DNA of 8,782 nucleotides, taken from NCBI GenBank assembly GCA_002362175.1, contig DETU01000019.1:3704-12485 (forward strand). The letters run 5' to 3'. Source of the DNA: Ruminococcus sp. UBA3280 (GTDB taxonomy: Bacteria > Bacillota > Clostridia > Oscillospirales > Ruminococcaceae). This document shows, piece by piece, positions 1 to 5,857 of this stretch (its first letter is position 1; the number at the start of each line of letters is the position of its first letter). A program made the translations under genes and the position numbers. The notes beneath the pieces were generated by a model. That model was not told the DNA's origin. It worked only from the letters and a program-made list of their open reading frames with translations, and did no database searches.

Positions 1-2529
1 GGCGATTTTTATGAGATGTTTTTTGATGATGCAATAACAGCTTCAAAAGCAGTTGAACTTACACTCACGGGAAAGGACTGCGGTTTGGAAAAACGTGCTG
101 AAATGTGCGGTGTTCCGTATCATGCGGCGGATACCTATATAAAAAGACTGATTGATGCAGGTTATAAGGTTGCCGTGTGCGAACAGCTCACAGACCCGTC
201 AGAAAGTCGTGACATAGTAGTGCGTGACGTTATACGTGTTGTAACTCCGGGAACTCTTATAGAAAGCAGTATGCTTGACGACAGCAGAAATAATTATATT
301 TGCAGTATATATTATGATGAATATGAAAAAAACTGCGGTGTTGCTTCGGCTGATGTTTCAACAGGTGAAGCATATCTTAGTATGTTTCAGGGAAAAGACC
401 TTGAAACAGGAATTATAAACGAACTTTCACGCTGTCAGCCTGCTGAGATTATATTCCCTGAAAGTGTTCTGTCACTTAAAAACGTTGCGGATTTTATAAA
501 AGTACGTCTTAAATGTACGGTAACACTCAGAGACAGGATATGTTTTGATTGTGAAAGCAGAAGAAAGACTGTTGAGGAAGTTTTCGGTGTAAAATCTGTA
601 AAAGAGCTTGGAATGAGTGAAAACGGTGCGGACTGTTCGGCAGTATGCGGACTTTTTGACTATATAAACGATACGCAGAAAACTTCCGTTTCACGTTTTA
701 CTTCTATTGAGATACTCAACGGCGAGGCGTTTATGGGTCTTGACCTTAATGCACGCAGGAATCTTGAACTTACCGAAACGTTAAGGAACAAGGAGAAAAA
801 GGGTTCGCTTTTGTGGGTACTTGATTCGGCAAGAACTTCAATGGGTCGTCGTCTGCTTAAAAACTGGATTGAACAGCCTTTGAAAAGTCCCGCAAGAATT
901 ATAGAACGTCTTGACGCAGTGGAGGCACTTACAAGAAAAAGTATTGTTCTTGCTGATTTGCAGAATCTTCTTGACCGTGTTTACGACCTTGAACGTCTTA
1001 TGACGAAGGTTATGTATAAGAGTGCGAATCCCCGTGACCTCAAAGCACTTTCCGCAACGGCTTTACAGTTGCCTTTTATAAAGAACGAACTGGATAAGCT
1101 TGATAATTCAAAACTGCTGAAAAAATACAATGATGACATTTCAGGACTTGATGAAATAGTCAGGCTGGTTGAAAATGCCATAAACGACGAACCTTCTGTG
1201 TCTGTAAAGGACGGAGGCGTTATAAAAGACGGTTTCAATGAAGAACTTGATAAGCTCCGTCACATAATGAATCACGGAAAAGAAATAATTGACAGTATTG
1301 AACAGCGTGAACGTGAGGCAACGGGAATAAAGAATCTGAAAATAGGATTTAACCGTGTATTCGGCTATTATCTGGAAGTTACACGCTCATATTACGACCT
1401 TATCCCAAAAGAGTGGACAAGAAAACAGACGCTTGCAAATTCCGAGAGATTTATTACCGAAGAACTTAAAAACGCTGAAAATTCTATACTCGGTGCAAAG
1501 GACAAGGCTTTTGCACTGGAAGCGGATATTTTCGGTGAAGTACGTGATTTCCTTGCCTCTATGCTTGAAAAGGTTCAGAAAACGGCTTCGGCGGTTGCTT
1601 CGGTTGATGTTCTCTGTTCGTTTGCCGAGGTTGCAATAAGAAACCTCTATGTAAAACCTGATATTTCACTTGATGGTGTTATTGATATAAAAGCAGGTCG
1701 TCACCCTGTTGTCGAACTTATGCTGAAAGATGAGATGTTTGTGCCTAATGATATTTATATGGACACAAAAAATAACAGAATGTCAATTATAACCGGACCT
1801 AATATGGCAGGTAAATCAACTTATATGCGTCAGACCGCACTCATAGTGCTTATGGCTCAGATTGGTTCTTTTGTACCTGCTGATTCCGCTAAAATATCTG
1901 TTGCGGACAAAATATTCACACGTGTCGGTGCTTCCGACGACCTGACAGCAGGACAGAGTACATTTATGGTTGAGATGAGTGAAGTTGCGGATATTCTTAA
2001 AAATGCAACACCTGACAGTCTTGTTATTCTTGACGAAGTGGGCAGAGGTACTTCAACTTATGACGGTGTAAGTATTGCACGTGCGGTTGCCGAACATATA
2101 TGTACATCAAAGAAACTCGGTTGCAAAACTCTTTTCGCTACTCATTATCACGAACTTATCGGTCTTGAAAACGAACTTGACGGAGTTAAGAATTACAGTA
2201 TTGCAGTAAACAGACATGGCGGTACAATACGTTTTCTACGTAAGATAGTGCGTGGCGGAGTTGATGAAAGCTATGGTGTTGACGTTGCAAAACTTGCGGG
2301 ACTTCCGCCGAAAGTAGTAAGCCGTGCGAGAGAGTTTCTTGAAGAAATGGAACAGAATCACAACAGCAGTATTAACAGTGTTACACATGAGGAAAGCGGA
2401 CAGATAAGTTTTGAAAGTATAAACCGTGAAGCAGCGTTTGATATGCTTAGAAAGACAAACATTGATGAACTGACAGACAGTGAGTGCAGAATGTTGCTCA
2501 ATGATGTTTTTGAACTTATAAAACACTGA
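1..2529 (+). CDS. mutS: DNA mismatch repair protein MutS (5' end missing)
   Basis: MutS binds mismatched or looped DNA and recruits MutL in an ATP-dependent way. The reading frame is open from base 1, so the true start lies upstream. The ATG at 16 is internal, within the GDFYEMF motif. The Phe-X-Glu mismatch-reading residues are visible at once (Phe 7-9, Glu 13-15). By comparison with E. coli MutS, where these are residues 36 and 38, about 25-33 residues are missing. 842 residues are visible. The C-terminal ATPase is intact: Walker A GPNMAGKS (1795-1818), GQSTFMVEM (1951-1977), Walker B ILDE (2026-2037) followed by GRGTSTYDG, and ATHYHEL with its His at 2143-2145. Near the C-terminus QISFE (2401-2415) looks like the sliding-clamp-binding pentapeptide known in MutS proteins. 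The TGA stop is 10 bases before the next gene. Identity is certain. Confidence 0.98.
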   Translation, partial: GDFYEMFFDDAITASKAVELTLTGKDCGLEKRAEMCGVPYHAADTYIKRLIDAGYKVAVCEQLTDPSESRDIVVRDVIRVVTPGTLIESSMLDDSRNNYICSIYYDEYEKNCGVASADVSTGEAYLSMFQGKDLETGIINELSRCQPAEIIFPESVLSLKNVADFIKVRLKCTVTLRDRICFDCESRRKTVEEVFGVKSVKELGMSENGADCSAVCGLFDYINDTQKTSVSRFTSIEILNGEAFMGLDLNARRNLELTETLRNKEKKGSLLWVLDSARTSMGRRLLKNWIEQPLKSPARIIERLDAVEALTRKSIVLADLQNLLDRVYDLERLMTKVMYKSANPRDLKALSATALQLPFIKNELDKLDNSKLLKKYNDDISGLDEIVRLVENAINDEPSVSVKDGGVIKDGFNEELDKLRHIMNHGKEIIDSIEQREREATGIKNLKIGFNRVFGYYLEVTRSYYDLIPKEWTRKQTLANSERFITEELKNAENSILGAKDKAFALEADIFGEVRDFLASMLEKVQKTASAVASVDVLCSFAEVAIRNLYVKPDISLDGVIDIKAGRHPVVELMLKDEMFVPNDIYMDTKNNRMSIITGPNMAGKSTYMRQTALIVLMAQIGSFVPADSAKISVADKIFTRVGASDDLTAGQSTFMVEMSEVADILKNATPDSLVILDEVGRGTSTYDGVSIARAVAEHICTSKKLGCKTLFATHYHELIGLENELDGVKNYSIAVNRHGGTIRFLRKIVRGGVDESYGVDVAKLAGLPPKVVSRAREFLEEMEQNHNSSINSVTHEESGQISFESINREAAFDMLRKTNIDELTDSECRMLLNDVFELIKH

Positions 2530-2539
2530 GGATTATAAA

Positions 2540-3259
2540 ATGAATAAAAAAGCAGTTGCTTTGTCAATGGCGTGCATAATGACTTTTTCGGGTTGTTATG
2601 AAAGAGGATATTACGACCTTGTAGACGCTGAAAAAGCGGGTCAGTTTGCAATTGATTATATGAACTCAAAATACAGTCAGGATTTTGAACTGATAAGCAG
2701 TAAGAAAGATGCGGAGCAGAATATTGTTGTTGATATAAAAGACGTGTGGATTGATGTGTACTTCAGTTTAAAAGGTGACGATTCAGGAAAAGAGTATCAT
2801 GCTACAGTTGTTCTTGACGAAAATGACAAATCAAAGTACAAGATTAAATATGAAGATTATATGGATACGGTTATGTTTTCTGTTATCAAGGAAAAAATGG
2901 ACATCAGACTTGACGGATTTTTTCATAACGAACATATAACGGATTTATTTATCAATAGCTTTGATGATGAATTTAAAGTACCTGATGAAAAAAATACCTT
3001 ATGGGAAATTATGGAGTCGTGAAAAATAAGCTTTTATTATGATATTATAATGCCTGAAAGTTCTTATTACAGCGGAATAAGGAAAGATGTTGAAAAAGTT
3101 TTCACTCCGTGTATGTCGGATAATCATGTAATTATAAAGTTGATTGTGCAGAATGATGACTGTTATGACGAGTATAAAAATTCAGTTTTAAACGATAACG
3201 GAATGATAATGAAATCTGTTTCTGAAGAAAATATTTATATAAACGGAGATAAAGAGTGA
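2540..3259 (+). pseudogene. Lipoprotein paralog interrupted by an in-frame TGA
   Basis: A 239-codon frame is broken by TGA at 3020-3022. The first part encodes 160 residues: a short basic-hydrophobic signal peptide and lipobox FSGC (Cys19), then an acidic secreted domain. The remainder (3023-3256) continues in the same frame and matches the C-terminal third of the next gene. Around the stop, EIMES-stop-KISFYYDIIMPESS aligns without gaps to EIADSNAIALTYWIYMPESS of the paralog, so the stop sits where the paralog has Asn157. Both copies share DAEK-x-G, then YMNSKY-x-QDFEL. The ATG start has an SD-like GAGGA overlapping the mutS stop. The remnant ATG at 3050 has no Shine-Dalgarno sequence, so it is unlikely to be a separate gene. 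TGA ends other genes here and Trp is TGG, so code reassignment is not supported. It may be a true nonsense mutation, a truncated but still secreted protein, or a sequencing error. Function unknown. Confidence 0.85.
3245..3248 (+). promoter_or_regulatory. Ribosome binding site deciding the GTG start at 3256
   Basis: GGAG lies seven bases before the GTG whose last two bases form the first two of the upstream TGA. It supports GTG 3256 as the start of the intact lipoprotein and puts the whole signal peptide in frame. Confidence 0.7.
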
Positions 3260-3966
3260 GATTAAAAAATATAATAGCATTACTGCTTGTATGCGGTGTG
3301 ACGTGTATAGGTTGTTTTGAAAAGAAACCGTTTATTGATGCTGAAAAAGTCGGGGCAGTTGCACTTGAATACATGAACTCAAAGTACAATCAGGATTTTG
3401 AACTTTTAAGCTGTGAACCGTCGAAAGACCAAGGGATTGAAAATCAGGAATCATATGCAAATGCGGAGGTTTCTTTGAAAGATGATAAATATTTAGTAAG
3501 ACTGAGTTTATTGAAAGATGATAAGTCCGACTGGGAAGTATATTGGGATAATTATATGAATACAATTGCTGACCCGTTTTTCAGGGAAAATATGGATAAT
3601 ATACTTCAGAATAAGCTTAATGTAAAGGAGTTCACAAGTGGTTTATGTACGGTGTCAGGAGGATATTCTGACAAATTTCCTGTTCTGAATGAAAACGATA
3701 CATTAAAGGAAATTGCAGATTCAAATGCAATAGCTCTGACGTATTGGATATATATGCCTGAAAGTTCACATTATGAGGGCGTGGACGAAGATGTTAAAAA
3801 TGCTTTAGACCCGTATTTTCCGCACGGTCTTGTGTACATAAATGTTTATGTTTACAGCGATGACGTTTACGGCAGTGTCAAAGAGGAAACGGGAAAATAT
3901 TATAATGAAAAAGAACTGTTCAGTTATAACGTTGAAATAAAAAACAAAATGGAGGATTTTAAATGA
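3256..3966 (+). CDS. Putative lipoprotein, intact tandem paralog, function unknown
   Basis: The product is 236 residues. Residues 1-20 form a lipoprotein signal peptide: MRLK, a hydrophobic run, then CIGC with Cys20 as the predicted lipidated residue. The -3 position is Cys rather than the usual Leu, which is slightly atypical. The mature protein is rich in Asp, Glu, Lys, Tyr and Asn, has no further membrane segment, and should sit on the outer face of the membrane. It contains DAEK-x-G-x-x-A (residues 28-36), YMNSKYNQDFEL (39-50) and YMPESS (166-171), all shared with the broken upstream copy. No catalytic motif was recognised. The GTG start at 3256 overlaps the upstream TGA by four bases (GTGA) and has GGAG at 3245-3248, seven bases away. 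The stop overlaps the next start as ATGA. This tight packing suggests translational coupling. I do not recognise the family. Confidence 0.85.
   Translation: MRLKNIIALLLVCGVTCIGCFEKKPFIDAEKVGAVALEYMNSKYNQDFELLSCEPSKDQGIENQESYANAEVSLKDDKYLVRLSLLKDDKSDWEVYWDNYMNTIADPFFRENMDNILQNKLNVKEFTSGLCTVSGGYSDKFPVLNENDTLKEIADSNAIALTYWIYMPESSHYEGVDEDVKNALDPYFPHGLVYINVYVYSDDVYGSVKEETGKYYNEKELFSYNVEIKNKMEDFK
3951..3956 (+). promoter_or_regulatory. Ribosome binding site of the hydrolase gene
   Basis: GGAGGA lies inside the last codons of the upstream lipoprotein gene, six bases before the ATG of the ATGA overlap. This arrangement suits coupled translation. Confidence 0.75.
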
Positions 3967-5477
3967 AAGTACAGAAATTAATGGCTATGGCACTAAGCAT
4001 GAGTTTAGTACTGTGTGCCTGTGCAGAAAAAAAGCAGACGTCCGACGAGAGTTCTGATGAAACCATAACAGAACCCGTTACAGAAGCCACAGAACCTACT
4101 GAACCGCCTGCTCCTGAAAAGACAGTGCCTGAAACGCTTCTTGAAAAAATGACGTTGCAGGAGAAAGTGTGTCAGATGTTCATTACAACCCCCGAACAGC
4201 TTTCAGGCTGGGACGTTGTAACGCTTTATGACGAAATTGTTGAGGAGTCAATTGTAAACTATCCAATCGGCGGAGTAATAATGTTTGCTGAGAATCTTGA
4301 AACAACAGAACAGACTTCACAGCTTATCAGTGACATACAGGAATGTGCAATGAATAACAACAACGGCATAGGAATGTTTATGTCTGTTGACGAAGAAGGC
4401 GGAACTGTTGCAAGAGTAGCCGATACACTTGGTACAACCGCTTTTGAAGATATGGCTAATTACAGTGAATCAAATGATGAACACGTTTCCTATGAAATAG
4501 GTTACACTATAGGCACAGATATTAAAGCACTCGGTTTCAATCTTGACTTTGCCCCCGTTGCAGATGTTAATATAAGTGACGCAAGTGAACTCGGCGGACG
4601 TATGTTCAGCAGTGACCCTGATGTTGTTGCGAATATGTCCTCAAACGTTGCCGTAGGTCTCAAAGACGCAGGAGTTTGTGCTACACTGAAACATTTTCCC
4701 GGTTTGGGAGCAGCTGAAGGTGATACACATACCGATTCAGATGTAACTATCAAACGTTCTATTGATGAACTCCGTGCAACAGAATTTGTACCTTTTAAAA
4801 AGGGTATAGAAGCAGGTGCGGACTTTGTTATGGTAGGTCATCAGATTATATCAGGTGTAGGTGACTGGTTGCCGTCCGACCTTTCACATACTGTTGTTAC
4901 CGAACTTCTGAGAAACGAACTTAGTTTCAATGGTCTTATAATAACCGATTCGCAGATGATGAATACCATTACAGGTACATATTCTGTTGGTGAAGCTGCA
5001 ATCATGGCTATAAACGCAGGTGTTGACATTGTTCTTATGCCTGCTGACATGACGGAAGCGATTGATTCCGTATGCGGTGCAGTTGAATCGGGAGAAATTG
5101 AGCAGTCACGTATAGATGAAAGTGTTCTGCGTATACTTAACAAGAAGTATGAAATGGGTCTTATAAATGAAAATATTGCAACAGAACCCGAAGAAGTTCC
5201 GACAGAAGAAACAACTGAAGAAGCAACCGAAGAAACAACAGAGACTACAACTGAAGAAGTAACCGAAGAAGTTACAGAAGCACCTGTTGAAACAGAACCG
5301 GTAACTCAGACGGCAGCAGGATATGTTGCAGGAACATTTGTAAATCCGAATGCGACAACAACTACAACCGCCGTTATTGATTACAATTATGATTATGACA
5401 ACGGATATTATGATTTTGGTTATGGTTATGTTGATTATGGTTATGATTATGGATATGATGATTATTATGGCTGGTAA
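3963..5477 (+). CDS. Lipid-anchored family 3 glycoside hydrolase (NagZ-type beta-N-acetylhexosaminidase)
   Basis: This is a predicted surface enzyme removing terminal beta-linked N-acetylglucosamine, probably from muropeptides or other glycans. The product is 504 residues. A signal peptide ends in lipobox LCAC (Cys20), followed by a Thr/Glu/Pro linker (about 24-54) and a single GH3 N-terminal barrel (about 56-400). Active-site features are DEEGG (143-147, Asp143), GGRMF (Arg213), KHFPGLG (243-249), the DTH dyad (254-256), which matches the NagZ Asp-x-His acid/base loop with its usual four-residue spacing, and the predicted nucleophile Asp329 in IITDS. Departures from the consensus are GHG to GLG in the KHFPG motif and DQEGGR to DEEGGT. 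No second GH3 domain is present, as in other NagZ proteins. A Thr/Glu linker (407-450) and a Tyr-rich tail (473-504) follow. The ATG overlaps the upstream stop (ATGA), with GGAGGA at 3951-3956. The family call is firm; the exact substrate is inferred. Confidence 0.92.
   Translation: MKVQKLMAMALSMSLVLCACAEKKQTSDESSDETITEPVTEATEPTEPPAPEKTVPETLLEKMTLQEKVCQMFITTPEQLSGWDVVTLYDEIVEESIVNYPIGGVIMFAENLETTEQTSQLISDIQECAMNNNNGIGMFMSVDEEGGTVARVADTLGTTAFEDMANYSESNDEHVSYEIGYTIGTDIKALGFNLDFAPVADVNISDASELGGRMFSSDPDVVANMSSNVAVGLKDAGVCATLKHFPGLGAAEGDTHTDSDVTIKRSIDELRATEFVPFKKGIEAGADFVMVGHQIISGVGDWLPSDLSHTVVTELLRNELSFNGLIITDSQMMNTITGTYSVGEAAIMAINAGVDIVLMPADMTEAIDSVCGAVESGEIEQSRIDESVLRILNKKYEMGLINENIATEPEEVPTEETTEEATEETTETTTEEVTEEVTEAPVETEPVTQTAAGYVAGTFVNPNATTTTTAVIDYNYDYDNGYYDFGYGYVDYGYDYGYDDYYGW
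5181..5312 (+). repeat. Degenerate Thr/Glu-coding repeats (linker of the hydrolase)
   Basis: Imperfect repeats of GAAGAAACAACT / GAAGAAGTAACC type encode TEET, TEEV and TETT units (residues 407-450). Such acidic Thr-rich stretches are typical flexible linkers in surface proteins of Ruminococcus-like bacteria and may be glycosylated. Similar but shorter TEP units occur in the N-terminal linker of the same protein. Confidence 0.75.
5379..5474 (+). repeat. Tyr/Asp/Gly-rich C-terminal tail
   Basis: The last 32 residues of the hydrolase (473-504) contain 13 Tyr, 8 Asp, 6 Gly, one Phe and a terminal Trp, arranged as DYGY / GYGY / YDY-like units and encoded by repeated GGTTATGATTAT-type DNA. It lies outside the catalytic domain and is separated from it by the Thr/Glu linker. 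No known binding module was recognised. Binding of glycan or cell wall, or self-association, is only a guess. Confidence 0.8.
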
Positions 5478-5504
5478 AAATTCAAATAAAAATTATACTG
5501 AACA

Positions 5505-5509
5505 GGGAG
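5505..5509 (+). promoter_or_regulatory. Ribosome binding site of the small hypothetical gene
   Basis: GGGAG is seven bases before the GTG at 5517. It is the main support for this start and for the small gene being translated. Confidence 0.65.
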
Positions 5510-5516
5510 TGGTAGC

Positions 5517-5837
5517 GTGAAGTATTTTTACAGAAAAGATGAATTGAAGGGAACAGACTGCCATGAATTTTTCAGGGGTAAATGGAATAACTTATTTTGG
5601 AATGACGATTCAATATATATTTATGACGAGGATTTCAGTGATACAGGTCTGAAAAAGCTTTTTCTTGATGTTCTGCCGAAATATTCTCCGTATGAAAACA
5701 CGGAGATTACTCCGGAAGATTGGCAGCTGATATGTGAATCTGCCTTCGGACGTACAAAAGAAGCTGTAAAAGACGTAAATGACTGGATACAGGAATCTTT
5801 TGCAGAATACGGAGTGTTTACAATACTCGGTATATAG
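5517..5837 (+). CDS. Small acidic hypothetical protein
   Basis: The product is 106 residues and the family was not recognised. It has no signal peptide, lipobox or membrane segment, so it is probably cytoplasmic, unlike the three upstream gene products. It is acidic (21 Asp/Glu versus 12 Lys/Arg) and strikingly aromatic (9 Phe, 7 Tyr, 4 Trp). The C-terminal half (from about residue 66, PEDWQLICESAF onward) looks helical. It has two isolated Cys residues (15 and 73) and no metal or nucleotide motif. The GTG start is supported by GGGAG at 5505-5509, seven bases upstream, and no better start exists. It follows the hydrolase gene by 39 bases and precedes mutL by 20, so it is probably cotranscribed with both. 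A good ribosome site and clean spacing support a real gene; the function is unknown. Confidence 0.75.
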   Translation: MKYFYRKDELKGTDCHEFFRGKWNNLFWNDDSIYIYDEDFSDTGLKKLFLDVLPKYSPYENTEITPEDWQLICESAFGRTKEAVKDVNDWIQESFAEYGVFTILGI

Positions 5838-5843
5838 ACTTTG

Positions 5844-5850
5844 AAAGGAG
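5844..5850 (+). promoter_or_regulatory. Ribosome binding site of mutL
   Basis: AAAGGAG sits seven bases before the GTG at 5858, fixing the mutL start without an upstream ATG. Confidence 0.8.
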
Positions 5851-5857
5851 AAGAACC

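Larger units (their letters stand above)
2540..3966 (+). repeat. Tandem gene duplication (about 0.7 kb unit)
   Basis: Two head-to-tail copies of one lipoprotein gene, 2540-3259 and 3256-3966. They are of near-equal coded length (239 codons counting the internal stop, versus 236) and share motifs in the same order. DNA similarity survives locally, for example around ATGAACTCAAA (2660-2670 and 3373-3383, the latter differing by AAG) and ATGCCTGAAAGTTC (3050 and 3754). Elsewhere the proteins have diverged strongly, with different middle and C-terminal segments, so the duplication is old rather than recent. Confidence 0.8.

Noticed and set aside
16..18. ATG at 16 as the start of mutS
   Set aside because: The frame is open to base 1 and the conserved GDFYE motif lies upstream of this codon, so it is the internal Met of GDFYEMF.
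3020..3022. Recoded TGA (selenocysteine or tryptophan)
   Set aside because: The paralog has Asn here, not Cys or Trp; no convincing selenocysteine hairpin follows; TGA ends other genes in the window and Trp is TGG.
3050..3259. Independent 69-residue gene starting at the ATG at 3050
   Set aside because: It has no ribosome binding site, is in the same frame as the upstream fragment, and aligns with the C-terminal third of the paralog, so it is the remainder of the interrupted gene.
5471..5499. Promoter between the hydrolase and the small gene, with TATACT as -10
   Set aside because: No credible -35 element lies at the right distance, and A/T-rich gaps produce such hexamers by chance.
5478..5516. 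Terminator after the hydrolase gene
   Set aside because: The A-rich gap has no stable GC hairpin followed by a T run.
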